Shown piece by piece: positions 22,782 to 34,759 of a DNA stretch of 64,000 nt. A model generated the notes under the pieces. It did no database searches. It had not been told where the DNA came from and saw nothing but the letters and a program-made list of their open reading frames with translations. A program made the position numbers and the translations under genes. The number at the start of each line of letters is the position of its first letter. Within the stretch, counting starts at the first letter, position 1. Source of the DNA: Nematostella vectensis (taxonomy: Eukaryota; Cnidaria; Anthozoa; Actiniaria; Edwardsiidae); the NCBI RefSeq assembly GCF_932526225.1, contig NC_064043.1:6067501-6131500 (forward strand). Direction: 5' to 3'.

Positions 22782-25700
22782 CTTTTGTAAATACGCATAC
22801 TTTATTATTGACGTATCCAAAATGACTTTGCGAATGACAAATATTCCACATTTGTAATAACATTTGATGGAGGTCTGTTTGTAAATTCTGTATGCCGACT
22901 GATATTGGTGTTTATATTTGAGACGTAATTTATGCTTGCCAGTTGTTATTCTTATTAGTTAATTTCCGTCATCAATCAGATGTCGACTTGTAAATAAATA
23001 CAATTGGTACATGGGTTCTTTTCGGACGGAAGACTATTATTTGTTACAATGGGTAGTGTCCAAATGTCTTAGATTTGTGAACTTTAGCCGATTTTATTTC
23101 TTTATTTTTCAAAACTTAACATGCTAACATTAATAACTTGAAATCGAACAGAGTTCCTAGATTTAAAAAGTATAACATTTTTCTTTTTTAAAGCATGCAT
23201 AAATACGAATTATTTTTAAAGAAACGGTACCACTCGTTACAATCGGCAATGTTTCTAGCCTATAAACCCCGTTACGTCATGTTGTTTTTAGCTAGGGTGT
23301 TGAACCTGAATAAAAAAAGGAGATGCCTTACTTTCCGCCCCCACCCTCTATGTCAATATCTATCTCGCCCTTGTCTTGCAAGGGATAGAGATGAAGGGAT
23401 AACTCGAGAACATTCGAGGGGAAATCCTATTCCCAGTAAATCTGAAGTACTTTCAACTCGTCCTAGTGGTTGATTTGCCTTGTCACGGGTAATCCTCCAC
23501 TTCCAAGCCATTTGAGTGGTTTAGTGACGGCATGGCAGAACGTGATTGTAGTGTCGGAAGCATCTCACAGCTGAAAGTAGATTCGAGCAATGCATTCTTA
23601 AAGAACAGCGGGCACTAATCATGTCAAACCGAAGCCGAACACGAAAATAACATCTAAGCAAAGTGTAGATAGCCGAAACCATCTAACAAAGTGTTGACAA
23701 AACCAGCAATGTGTAGAAGAATTTAAAGGAGCTTTTTTCTGGTATTAGTGGTCATCTGTTACGTTTTGCCAGGTGGGGGGGGGGGGTTGAGGATCGACGG
23801 TTTTGGTGATACCGTATTGGGTTTAGATATCATACGTGTTACGGTTTTGAAATCGAATGAATTTAACCGCTTCAAAGTCGTGGCGGAAAGATTCTAGTTC
23901 ATGTTGTGTTTGTACTTTGTGATTTTAAATAAAAACTCTTTTTCCCATGTCAATTTTTTTTCAAAACGTATCTGCAACTAGAGGCATTTTACTTGTTACT
24001 AACGAATAAATGCCTAGGAGAGACTCATTAATAAACCATATTTGCCAAAGGATATTTATAAACAGAATATACTACTAAGTGCTGCTGATGCAATATGGCT
24101 TGTTCGCATACACCAAAGCTTGATGTCTAGAAAGTCTTTGGAGGACATTTTTTGAAGCCAACTCTTTTGGTGTATTTTATACACAATTTGTTATATATAA
24201 TAATTTAAAGACACCTTACTCTTTCAACGAAAAGTTTGTCCGAGCGAAGAGTTCGACGGCTTGAAAAATTCGGCGAGTTTGCTTCTTCGCTAAAAAACCC
24301 CGAAAAATTATACTAGTATTTCATTTAAAAAAATCGGGATTAAAATAATAATATCGGGATTTTCATATGAATACAAGCGATGCATTATTTTTTTTTTTTT
24401 ACCATTTCTCTTTTTTTTACCATTTCTCTCTTTACTCTTTCGTGAACGTAAGCGAGTGGTGTATATTGTAAGGGTCCAAGATGATATTGAACCGTTGGTA
24501 AGAAACAACTGTCAGAAACTGAATAATGCGAGATGTCAAAATATAGCAGAACCAAAAAATTGAAATCTTATGGATTTCAAGGGAAGAAGAGAAGTCCATA
24601 AGATTTCGATTTTTTACAACTTTATGAGATTTCATTCGACCTTTTCTTGTTTTTATTTAAGGGAAATAATTCTGATAACAGCGGGAGGATGGTAAGTCTG
24701 TGTTCTGATATTTCCATCTAAATCATTTTTATGTGCTATTTATTATCGAAAATCACCGATTGTCATTATAGGGCATGAGGCCTTGTCTACGTGAAAAAAA
24801 AAAATGGATCATATAATGAGATTTTAAAAATAACAATTTTTCGGAGAAGATATCTTTTTATGTTTGGTCTTTGTTGTGTATAATATGATTAAGAGAGATT
24901 TGTTTCGTCCGACTGAAGCAAATTGTCTGGCGCCTTCATGTCTTGAAACCTCACTCTTATCAAAAGTTTTACTACATGCGGCATTTGCCATGAGACGCTC
25001 CTCAAATCCAATTAATCGAAATATTCCTACAACGAGCCTGTAACCGTTGCCACTCCACAGGCATTTTAACCCCCTTATCAACATAAATAACCTCACAAAA
25101 TATGGCTTAAACTACTTTCAGTACTATTTAACGTGTAGAATTTTCTTTATAATTGAAAATTGCATATAATATGCATGAAATACACGTAGACTTAATGTAT
25201 GAAAAAGGAAGAATTGAATAAAATACTGTAAGATTAAACATTTATCAATGTTTATTTTCATATCGTCTACAGTTTGTGCAAACAAGAAACGTATATAATT
25301 TTAAAACATATAATGATCTTTTAGTGCCGTTGTCTCGCAGAAAAAAAGCCTCAAGCAAAACATCGCAAAAAGCGCATTCAAGGACATTCGACGGACATGC
25401 CTCTCTAAATCTATTTGCGTTTCTTGACAAAAACAATTTGCCCTAGCCCAAATATTTTTCTATTGGGGGACGATGGTAGTATCCGTGTGTCTGTGACAAA
25501 AATAGAGGTTTTAAGACTATTTGCGAATAATTAATCGCTTTTAATACACAATCAGGTGTGTTGACGAATACTTTTTATCCCCTGAGAACCAGGTGCAGGC
25601 AAGTCGCGCTTTAGCATATTTAGCGCGACCGGCTGTCACTAGTTAATTTATTCCAAGGAAAATGACAAAAATTGTAAACATGGCCTACGCGCAAAAATGA

Positions 25701-26128
25701 CTAAATATTGTCTTTACGCTCGCACCAGGGTTGATTGGACTAGTTCTTATTGTTGCCGGCTAGTACAGTGGGACGTAATTTCTGTTAATTCGAAAGACCT
25801 TTCTGCTCAAACTTATGAATATTCGTTTTATCGGCAGGCTTAATTTTCTGCATATCCGGAGCGCTATTACGAATCGCACAAATCGAGTGTCGTATTCGAT
25901 GCCCTAAGATTATTCGTGAGACTGAGGCAAGCGCTAATTTATTCAATTAACCTGTGAAATTCGACATGACGGACGAAAGGAAGCTTTAGTTTGTGTTTTC
26001 TGGTCGTCGTGCGTTGATTAGTTCTTTTTATCACACTCAACTGAGCGGTTATGCAGACTTAAAACGAATGCGTTTTTTGTTGGTGGTTATCACGAGCGGC
26101 GAGAGCGTTAACACAGATTTCTGCGGTT
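22782..26128. other. Intergenic spacer, AT-rich
   Basis: Contains the likely RRM1 poly(A) region, short homopolymers (a G-run at about 23776, T-runs at about 24390) and one strong short hairpin (24554-24615). The ORFs present are short with no recognisable domains. The last few hundred bases are presumably the promoter and 5' UTR of the gene at 26129. Confidence 0.45.
24554..24615. repeat. 62-bp hairpin with 21-bp arms
   Basis: AAAAAATTGAAATCTTATGG followed by A (24554-24574) pairs with 24595-24615 (TCCATAAGATTTCGATTTTT, then T) with a single mismatch or wobble, around a 20-nt loop. Stem and loop size resemble a small-RNA precursor, but the outer stem is almost only A/T. It may equally be a remnant of an inverted-repeat element. 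Confidence 0.5.
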
Positions 26129-28861
26129 ATGTCTTCTGCGTTCAGCGACCAAGGCTACTCAAAACTACCGCCGATTCGCAAAGACACAGCAGAGGGAGAA
26201 GTTAATGCATTTAACTCACAACTACGAGGGTTTAATCGAAAATCTCACGGTCTTGTTCGCCTGCCACCGCTTCAATCTCAAGGGAATTCACCTACCACCG
26301 TAGAGGAAAGGCAACCAAGAGATGAGACCAAGCCGTTGCTATACCAGCACCGAAACAATAGTGCATCAAAGTCCGGAGAACTTTCACCAAAAACAATTCA
26401 CCGACCTCTATTCGATAAAAGCGTGGATACAGGTCTCAAAAGAACTGGCCTGGAATCTCAATTTCCCCGAAAAGAGCACGCGTCAGTTAATTCGGACCAG
26501 ACTCCGCTGCTGTTTGAGGAAAACTCAGATGACAGCGATCCCGACGAAAACTGGCAAACAAAATTAAGTTCCAGTCTGGATCAAAGAGGAGCTCAGGCTA
26601 AAAGGTCGCCTTTCTCGCATTCGAAACTTCATCAGAGCAAATTCCTTGCAAAGTCGTCGCCCAATTTGTCCTCTTATAGAAGAAAACCAAGAAAGGCCTT
26701 GCAAGCGGTAAAGAGTAATAACGAAAAGAGGGGTGATAATCGGGGCATTGAATCAGTGGCGCTGCATGACAGCGACACAAGACACGAACTTCTCAATATC
26801 GGCGATCTCCCTTTTTCTACAAATCAACAGAGACCTACAAAAAAGGCCAAAGGACTCATCGGTGAACCTATCAAGGGTTCTCCTTCACGAGTCCGAAACC
26901 TGAACGACGAACAATTTTATCGCAAAGCTCGTAGTCACCCCAATACACCGTTGATACCAGACTTAGTAGAACACCAGAGCAGCCGGAAATCTCTTGGGGA
27001 TATCGAATCTGTGGCACACGGTTTGAGAAGGAGCTCTTTTGTTCCGCCAAAGAAACAGAATTTGTTGGCTGATGATAAGGGAATGGTTGGTTTGAGAGTT
27101 GAAGGAAAACTGTGTCCTCGAAACGAGAGACGCAACTCTCGGACTCCGAACTCGCCTCGATCAAGTGACTCTCTACAGGTGAATGATCCAGCGAGCCGCG
27201 CAAAGCGTCCGTCAATTTACGACCTTCAGCAGATTCTTTCTGAATTGAATAAAGAAGCCACTGCAAAAGGGAACCTTTCAAATAAAGAAATGTCCTTGAA
27301 CGTCGCGGAGAGCGATCGAAAAGGATCGGTGTACGATTTGAAGGAGTTTCTACTGATGCCTCCTACAAAGGTACCGGAGCAAAATCGAGAAAAAGGTAAA
27401 CACACAAAAAATGACTTTCAGAAACTTTCAGTTACAGTCCCAGAAGAGGCTGAGGAAAGACGGGGATCTGCGTACAGTTTAATGGAGTTCCTCTCGCTCA
27501 ATCCTGCGAAAACTAATAACGGATTTGAGAATGAAAAGCAAGAGAAAGAGGAGACATTGAAAGCGTCGGCTTCTCTAAACACAAATTCGGGAAATTTAGC
27601 AGTTGATACAGATACCAGACGATCTTCTGTTTATGACTTAATGGAATTTCTTACACTTGCTCGCGAAAACGAGGAAATAAAACGCAGGAAAATGCATCCG
27701 AAAATCCCCACGGAAACACCGGCAGACGAACCGGGTACAAACGCAGATCCAACACGCGCACAAAAAGGCCGCAGCGAATCTGTTTATGACTTGAAAGAGT
27801 TTCTTACTATGGCGAGAACTCTCCCGAAGGGGAAAGACGCCGGGAAGCAAAACGCGCATTTATTGTCGCCTAAAAGTCCCAAACCTTCTGGCTCACAGAC
27901 GAAACGCGAGTCTATCTATGATCTTAATGAGTTCTTGGCGATTCTTCAAAAAGAAGCTGACCGAAGGCGAGCAAACTCTAGCATCAATCAAGCGACTAGC
28001 GAAAACTCGACAAACGACCCGAGCAAACCTGACATCTCGAATGACAGTTCCGCTCCCGAACCTGTAGCGCCAATATTCACGTTTGATACGTTAGAAACCG
28101 GAGCTCATCAAAACCGTGCAATGTCACTGTACGATTTGAGGGACTTTCTCTGCGCCGGTCAGCCGCAAAGTCCTTTGGCGTTTCCCCTAAATCGCAAGGC
28201 TTCCGCAATTTCTCAAAGCTCCATTATGTTCAACTTAAGTGAAGACGAGAACGGTAATGGAAGCGTCGAAGAGGTTTTCCTTGCTCTTCCAAATTACGAG
28301 GGAAATTCTAATAAACGAGGATCCGTTTACGATTTGAAAGAATTCCTTGGGATCTTGAACAACAGCGATTCCCCGCTTAGAAGAAGGCTTTCAAGTATCT
28401 CTACCGGCTCGGAATCAAACAGTAGTCAACCTTCACCAGTCTCAAGACATGACTCCGAAGGAAGCATGTCTATGTATAATCTGAACGAGTTCCTAAGTCT
28501 GCAAAACGATGACTCTGATGCGAAAAAGACCGAGACTGAGACTTCACCCTCGCTTTCACGGCACGACTCGGGAGGGACGAGTTCTTTATACGACCTGCAA
28601 GAATTCCTACCTATTCTAAACGAGATTGCCGATGTGCGAAGTCAAAGTGACAAAGAGGGTCCGGAGAGCGTCGAAGGAGATGTTATTAGAATCCAGGTGC
28701 CGCAGCTTGGGCCTCGAGCACAGACTAACCCTGAGAGCTGGAAGCCGATCAGGAAAAGGATGTCCGCACCTAAAGGATCGCTTAATAGTGTACCAGAAAC
28801 TTCTGAAGTGTCTTCCAGTCCAACTGATGACCACAGAGCTTCGCTAGAACATTGCCTTTAG
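26129..28861 (+). CDS. YDL-repeat protein: disordered 910-aa protein with ten SxYDLxEFL motifs
   Basis: A single open frame from ATG (MSSAFSDQGYSKLPPIRKD) to TAG with no sign of introns. The protein is hydrophilic and Ser/Arg/Asn-rich, with no signal peptide, membrane segment or known domain. Its second half, from about residue 360 to 830, holds ten spaced copies of one short motif: KRPSIYDLQQIL, RKGSVYDLKEFL, RRGSAYSLMEFL, RRSSVYDLMEFL, RSESVYDLKEFL, KRESIYDLNEFL, RAMSLYDLRDFL, KRGSVYDLKEFL, GSMSMYNLNEFL and TSSLYDLQEFL. Consensus is R-[RK]-x-S-[VIL]-Y-D-L-x-E-F-L, spaced about 40-70 residues apart. The Arg/Lys then Ser pattern fits basophilic kinases such as PKA, and the Y-D-L-x-E-F-L part would form an amphipathic helix. 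I do not recognise the family. Open length and motif conservation make a real gene nearly certain; the function is unknown. Confidence 0.85.
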   Translation: MSSAFSDQGYSKLPPIRKDTAEGEVNAFNSQLRGFNRKSHGLVRLPPLQSQGNSPTTVEERQPRDETKPLLYQHRNNSASKSGELSPKTIHRPLFDKSVDTGLKRTGLESQFPRKEHASVNSDQTPLLFEENSDDSDPDENWQTKLSSSLDQRGAQAKRSPFSHSKLHQSKFLAKSSPNLSSYRRKPRKALQAVKSNNEKRGDNRGIESVALHDSDTRHELLNIGDLPFSTNQQRPTKKAKGLIGEPIKGSPSRVRNLNDEQFYRKARSHPNTPLIPDLVEHQSSRKSLGDIESVAHGLRRSSFVPPKKQNLLADDKGMVGLRVEGKLCPRNERRNSRTPNSPRSSDSLQVNDPASRAKRPSIYDLQQILSELNKEATAKGNLSNKEMSLNVAESDRKGSVYDLKEFLLMPPTKVPEQNREKGKHTKNDFQKLSVTVPEEAEERRGSAYSLMEFLSLNPAKTNNGFENEKQEKEETLKASASLNTNSGNLAVDTDTRRSSVYDLMEFLTLARENEEIKRRKMHPKIPTETPADEPGTNADPTRAQKGRSESVYDLKEFLTMARTLPKGKDAGKQNAHLLSPKSPKPSGSQTKRESIYDLNEFLAILQKEADRRRANSSINQATSENSTNDPSKPDISNDSSAPEPVAPIFTFDTLETGAHQNRAMSLYDLRDFLCAGQPQSPLAFPLNRKASAISQSSIMFNLSEDENGNGSVEEVFLALPNYEGNSNKRGSVYDLKEFLGILNNSDSPLRRRLSSISTGSESNSSQPSPVSRHDSEGSMSMYNLNEFLSLQNDDSDAKKTETETSPSLSRHDSGGTSSLYDLQEFLPILNEIADVRSQSDKEGPESVEGDVIRIQVPQLGPRAQTNPESWKPIRKRMSAPKGSLNSVPETSEVSSSPTDDHRASLEHCL

Positions 28862-30940
28862 GAGCTGTGCCCACTAAAGGAAACTTAAACAGGGAACTAA
28901 CTCAAAATTACGACAGTGACGGCAGGGAGAATGTAACAAAAAATGCTTTCATGATTAGCGCTCAATTCTAAACTAACGATTCACTCGTTATTAATGTTCC
29001 ATAAAACTTATAGACAAGTATAGAACTTTTTTCTTATATAGTGAAGAATGAATGTCTGTTTTTCAGCGCACACGGCGTTGCCGTCAACGCTAGACAGAGA
29101 GACTTGGAGTTTTCACGTCATGGTTTGGAGGAAAACACCTGAAACCTATCACACAGATGTGCATTTCATGTCTGACTTTTCATCGTTTTCTGCCGTTGCC
29201 GCCCTGCCATAAATCAATTGGAAAGTGGAAAATTAAAAGAACAAGACGTAAAATGCCTTCTGTCTGATACATTTCAAGCCGTTCCAAACAACGACGCAAA
29301 AACTCGGTTTATCGAGGGCGGCTTTTAGTGCCCTGTAAAACCTGCTGTGAGAACTATGCCCCCTAAACAATATACTTAGCGCTCAATTCTAAGACAAATC
29401 GAAACGCTAATCAACTCATCCTACGGATATTTACTAAAAATTTCTTTTGTTTACACATTTTTCATTCTCGATGTTGTTTTTTATTCTTTCACTTCTCAGT
29501 GTTTTTAAAATAAAAATTCTATGTTTTTCATTTCTCAGTTCTGATTACTGAAAACATATCTCTCTTTTTAAGAACAAAACAAACTAAGACAGCTTTAGAA
29601 GATAACTACTTTTTCACGCGTCAAGGAAAAAAACATCTAACACTGGTATCTCATAATAACCAGATAACCACATTTCATACTCGAGAATCCCACACTAACT
29701 TGAAATATTATTTATTTCTAATACCTCGTACTATGTTTATATTTCCCTAAGGTTTTTAGTCATTGGGATTCAAGAGTGGAAATAAAAAAATTAAATTCTT
29801 CGCATGACTCGATAAGAAACTGACATGTAGGGCCGTGCAGTCTCTATGCTTTTAATTTCCCGTCATCTAAATAATGCACGTCCGCAAGGTCCGTGTTGAT
29901 GGGTGTCTTTAAACTAGGGAATTTAAGTAACGGCGACGGGGAAACAGGACGGAAAAAACGTATTAATTTTATCGAAAATAGAGATATATTTCATGCATAT
30001 ATGTGAATATCCGAGAAAAGAATTATATTACATATATTTTGTACAAGATAACATCTATATATATAAATAATTACTTATTGGCTTAATGGTCGAAATGTGC
30101 ACAGAGACAAATGTAAATAATTAGGAGAAAAAGAAAAGCCGATTGTATGATATTCCATAAACATCAAAAGATAAATATAATAAATTTGTATAAGTTGTAT
30201 TTGTGAGAGAGTTTGATATGACGACCGACATAATAGTTAATTTCTTTCCATTCCATCAGTTTGCGTTTTTGGTGTGCATTTTACACTATAATTCTGTTTT
30301 AAATGACAAAAAATGTGTTATTCTCATTTCAAAAGCTTTGAAAAATCTAGACCAGTAGATTTTTTGCCAGTTTCTTTGATAAATATATAATAAAAAAAAC
30401 ATTTACTATTTACGTTTTATAAAAAAAAAACGTTTTTTTTTTAATTGCAGCACTACTTTTTTTGCGCACGACCTTGAAATCCAATTTGATTTTAAATTCA
30501 TTTTTTCAGGTGTTAAGTTTGCACCCGTCAATATCACTTAGCAATTAAGTAATCGACTCTTGAAAAAAAAATTTTTGATTTTATTTTATATATAATATGG
30601 CAGCAACTACTTCCGGTGAATCGGCGCACGCTGATTGGCTGTTGAGGGGGCTGCATTCTCTTGTAATGACGCCGGACCTACGACTCAGAAAATCAACAAC
30701 AAAATAAGCTTTTTCTACACACCATCATTGCAATTTGCTACCGCTTTTCTGAGTCTCAATATTTTGTATATCTAGACATTGAGTTTTATTACCTTGACAT
30801 ATTCATATTTTTTCCTCAATAAAAATAATAAGTAAACTTTGTTTACTTATTACTTTTTTATCGCAGCAAATAGAATTTCAGCAAACTTGAAATTTTCACG
30901 CGCGCAAAACACGGGGTTTGAAGCCGATTTTTCGGGAAGA
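28862..30940. other. Intergenic AT-rich spacer / 3' UTR of the YDL-repeat gene
   Basis: No coding region is seen. It contains long A/T runs, TATATA stretches at about 30045-30065 and several ATAAA polyadenylation-like signals. A block at 30596-30690 (ACTTCCGG...GATTGGCTG) may be the end of a repeat element. Confidence 0.45.
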
Positions 30941-30942
30941 CA

Positions 30943-31617
30943 ATTATAGTGCAAGAAAATGGTGCATAAAAAGTGGCGGACCGTTCAAATTTATGGAACA
31001 TTTATGAAATTTGGCACGGGTGATAGAGAAACTCACACTGAGCAATTCTGGATATGGACCCACCCCCAAAAATATATACTTACAGTTTTATAGAGATGGA
31101 ATTAATTTCCCTTAAAACATGAATAAAACCAATACCTTTCATGTTACGGTCACAAAACTTAACCCAGTGATGGATATTAACATTAACTACAGTTTAACGA
31201 AAAAATAAACCACGGCCCCTTGAAACTCACATTTTTAGGGATGGAATTGATTATTTCCTTTAATCAGCATTAAACCCAATACCATTTATTGTAAAACTTT
31301 CAAACTTCACAAAATTGTTATACTCTTTACAAAACTTCATTCTAGAGATAGACCCACGCCCAGATGTGAGTACTTACAGTTTTACTAGAGATGAGATGCA
31401 AATTGCTTATATAGAGATCCTTTTTAATACCAACTCTTAGCTCTTAGAAGAGCTAAGATTCCATATACTAACTCATAATGGTATATTGCAAGATATTCCC
31501 AACCGTATAGCCACGCCCCTTTTGTACTTACAGTTATACTAGAGATTGCACGAAGGAGGTATATCGCTTATATTTTCAATACGAACTTACAATTATACTA
31601 TAGACAGCATAAGCGTA
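30943..31617. repeat. Left arm of a large inverted repeat (about 145-bp units)
   Basis: This segment is the reverse complement, with about 15-20% divergence by eye, of 34760-35586. Matched landmarks include GAGCAATTCTGGATATGGAC, CAGTGATGGATATTAACA, CCTTTAATCAGCATTAAA, TTTACAAAACTTCATTC and CAACCGTATAGCCACGCCCC. Within the arm a unit of about 145 bp recurs (CACGCCC ... ACTTACAGTTATACTAGAGAT). The left arm lacks part of the innermost unit present on the right. Confidence 0.85.
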
Positions 31618-32249
31618 ATGTATACCATACATATAGCACGCTAATAATGATCAATGTGCTATCGACAATAAGATAATTGTTATTATTGGCTGTTAATTGG
31701 ACTTCTCCGGGTACAAGTGTGGTGAATAATTGCGACGTTGAAGAAATGGCAAGGAAGGTGTTGAGAGAGTAATCGGAGCACTGCATATTTAAAATGGAGC
31801 TCTATCATCCTGCCAGTCGTAACGGTAGGAAGAGCCACTCCCAGTACAAATCAAATGCAGAAAAAAGGCATAACTTCATTGTATAAAGTTGAAATACCAA
31901 GCATGCATGCTGTATGTGCTAGTTGTAAAAAGACACAGACCTTTTTCGAAATCAAAAACGTCTTTTTCTTCGTACGTAGGACGTATTTGTTTCAAGACTA
32001 TTGAGTAGGAACGTGCATCATCGATTATTTTTTTTTGTTTGACTTGTTCCATGAACAATTAATTCAGAACTGCATTTGATAATGTCTTCACTCACACTTT
32101 TATTCATGTGACCAGACCTCGTTCTTTCGTGGAAAAGGTAAAACGAATGCGTGGAATGTCTGGCAGGCGTTTCCAGAGGTCTCATCGGCTTTGACTGCCT
32201 TATCGGACCTTCCGAACAAGGAAACAGTTCTGGCAAGCATCGGCACTGT
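31618..32249. other. Interior of the inverted-repeat element, left part
   Basis: Unique-looking AT-rich DNA between the left arm and the 18-bp minisatellite. No domain was recognised in the short ORFs. Confidence 0.4.
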
Positions 32250-32253
32250 ACAG

Positions 32254-32660
32254 GACCCGAAATGATCCCAGGACCCGAAATGATCCCAGGACCCGAAACG
32301 ATCCCAGGACCCCAAATGATCCCAGGACCCGAAACGATCCGAGGACCCGAATTGATCCCAGGACCCGAAATGATCCCAGGACCCGAAACGATCCCATGAC
32401 CCAAAATGATCCCCAAAAGTACCCCAACTGATCCCAGGACCCGAAACGATCCCAGGACCCGAAATGATCCCAGGACCCGAAATGATCCCTGGACACGAAA
32501 TGATCCCAGGACCCGAAACGATCCCAGGACCCGAAATGATCCCAGGACCCGAAACGATCCCAGGACCCGAAATGATCCCAGGACCCGAAACGATCCCAGG
32601 ACCAGAAATGATCCCAGGACCCGAAACGATCCCAGCACCCGAAATGATCCCAGGACCCTA
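32254..32660. repeat. 18-bp minisatellite (GGACCCGAAATGATCCCA), forward orientation
   Basis: About 22 units of GGACCCGAAATGATCCCA with A/C variation at one position (AAATGA/AAACGA). One longer variant includes CCCCAAAAGTACCCCAACTG. Because the unit is 18 bp, all frames stay open on both strands, giving artefactual ORFs such as 32018-32638(-). It starts right after CACTGTACA, which is mirrored in the inverted copy at 33640-33892. Confidence 0.95.
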
Positions 32661-33639
32661 AATCAACCCCACGGAATTGCGGTAATGGACAAAGGGAAAG
32701 CAGAAGAAAGTAGTTCCAATTCTTAAAGCATAATTAAGGGTTGACAGCGAATCTATTTCTAAATAACATGAATTAAAAAAACTTAAATTCCAATACAATA
32801 CTTCTATTTATTACATTGCCCCGGCGGTAAACCCATAAACAGAGTCCAAAACAAATACACAACTTTTAATTGCTACTGAAAAGAGTACAACATAAACATA
32901 GCACAGCCAAAGCACAGCCTTGCTCAGAACAACCAAACTTTTGACCTTCGAAACATTTGCAGTTCCAACACATGACTCTGACACTATAAATATCGTTTCC
33001 GGTAAACATCACCCCTAAAAATCTATATTCATTTGACAACCAAACGTGTTTTTCACCACGAAATCCATGTTCACACGAGCGAATATTTACTGACAGCCGG
33101 TTTGGCCGAGAAGATGGAATGACAAAAGCACACTGAGTAATGCACTCGAACAACCCTTTTACTACCGTTGCAAAATATTAAGAGATGTGGCTTTTGTTGA
33201 AAGCAATATGTGAGTTTTGAATTTCCTTATGTAGTAGTGCGTACACCACTGCATGATTTCTCTCTATCTCTCTTTATGATAGGTCTTTCATTCACCGAAC
33301 ACAAACAAAGATTTTCCTATGGGAAAGCAGAGGCATGTCTATTCTGTGGAGACATTCTTTTATGGCTTGTTATGTAGAAATTATTTATTCACGCCTGGTT
33401 CTTCAAATTGCCATCACGGGAATTTTTATTTGACTCCAATTGCTGACTTAACCAAGCTGTCGAAAGCTGTATTTCCCGCGCAGTCGTATATAAAAATCTT
33501 AATACTATGGTTTTAGTTAATTCAAATTTCTGGATAGTAACAAAAATGACGCTAAAATGTTTCATAAGTTTTTAAAACTGAAAGCCAATCCTTCCACATT
33601 CCTTTTGTTTGTCCATTACTGCAATTCCTTGGGGTTCAT
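32661..33639. other. Core between the two mirrored minisatellites
   Basis: About 980 bp between the oppositely oriented 18-bp arrays. The ORFs at 32866-33153(-) and 33319-33516(+) show no recognisable domain. Confidence 0.4.
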
Positions 33640-33892
33640 TTCGGGGGCTCTTGGGGATCGTTTCGGGTCCCGGGATCAGTTGGGGTACTTTTGGGGATCA
33701 TTTCGGGTCCTGGGATCGTTTCGGGTCCCGGGATCATTTCGGGTCCCGGGATCAGTTGGGGTACTTTTGGGGATCATTTCGGGTCCTGGGATCAGTTGGG
33801 GTACTTTTGGGGATCATTTCGGGTCCCGGGATCAGTTGGGGTACTTTTGGGGATCATTTCGGGTCCTGGGATCGTTTCGGGTCCTGTACAGC
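33640..33892. repeat. 18/22-bp minisatellite, inverted relative to 32254-32660
   Basis: Units TTTCGGGTCC(C/T)GGGATCA and GTTGGGGTACTTTTGGGGAT are the reverse complement of the left array. They end in GGGTCCTGTACAG, the mirror of the CTGTACAGGACCC that opens the left array. The longer 22-bp unit, seen once on the left, is repeated here. Confidence 0.95.
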
Positions 33893-34298
33893 ACCCTTGA
33901 ACTCTTTGTTGTCCTCCTCTACTCCAAGATGAGCCAGATCTCCTCAGTGAACGACGTCCGGATGGAGATGGTTGCGAAGAAATCCCGCCTATCCCGCGGT
34001 TGGAAATTCCGCCTACATTCGCCGTCCTTCTACAGAACTGCAAGAGAGCGGCATACCAGGCTGGCTATTGCCGGGCGCAGTCTCTCGTGGTGCAGCCTGT
34101 TATGCCCTCTCCATCCCCGACAATGGCACCTGGCGTCCTCTTTGGAGCCTGCTCCCTCCAATGTCAACCTGTATGTGCGGCTGCCAGCCCGATAAAGGCT
34201 GCAAAAGGAGATGCAGGTGCATCAAGACGGGGATTAAATGCACTGCTCTGTGCAGGTGCGGTGGGGACTGTGAGTGGCAATGCAACCTAGACAGGTAA
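33893..34298 (+). pseudogene. Frameshifted C-terminal fragment of a transposon-type protein with a Cys-rich (CXC-like) motif
   Basis: One frame reads NDVRMEMVAKKSR, a second PPTFAVLLQNCKRAAYQAGY, and a third NGTWRPLWSLLPP followed by a Cys-rich end (KGCKRRCRCIKTGIKCTALC, then RCGGDCEWQCN). In intact relatives common in invertebrate repeats, as I recall the family, these blocks form one continuous C-terminus: SKK..., PPT...H..RA.YQ, W.L, then CxCxxGC..C.C...G..C...C.C...C. Here they lie in different frames, so the coding copy is broken. A GT donor-like sequence follows (CAG|GTAAGA at 34295). It probably derives from the autonomous parent of the surrounding element. Confidence 0.65.
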
Positions 34299-34759
34299 GA
34301 ATTGAATTGGGTTCTTGAAACTAAAAAAATAAATGGCTCACTGAAACGTTTTTTTTTTTTTTATCAACAGTGCTTCTCCGGTGGACACGTGAACAGATGT
34401 TGAACAACCCACATGCTTATGGGACCCCACCCCAGTAAAGTATTCTTCAGTAAATTGCCTATTCTTTATTATTGGTGTCGCGGCGTTCTTAATGATTATC
34501 TTAAATGCAACAGTTTCTATTAATTTCAGCTTCCCAGCTTTTTTTAGAAAAAGGTTTAATTTGCTTCACTAATCTAGAACTGTTAATGCCATTTGGGCAA
34601 TGCCCTGCACGTATTTTGTATTTTGATAAACCAGACATTTGTAAAACTGTGTTAGTATGTACAATTGTCACGTGTAGTTCGAATGGAAGGACGTTCTTTC
34701 TTACTCCATCTGTACCATCTCTAGAAGCCCTTCTAAGTACTATAAGGGCATGGTTATAC
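34299..34759. other. Interior of the inverted-repeat element, right part
   Basis: AT-rich non-coding DNA between the Cys-rich fragment and the right arm, with a T-run at about 34350. Opposed 86-codon ORFs at 34501-34765 are not supported. Confidence 0.4.

Noticed and set aside
26871-27281. 136-codon minus-strand ORF within the YDL-repeat gene
   Set aside because: Shadow of the plus-strand reading frame.
32018-32726. Overlapping ORFs with GSFRVL or NDPRTR repeats
   Set aside because: Artefacts of the 18-bp minisatellite on both strands; no start context or domain.
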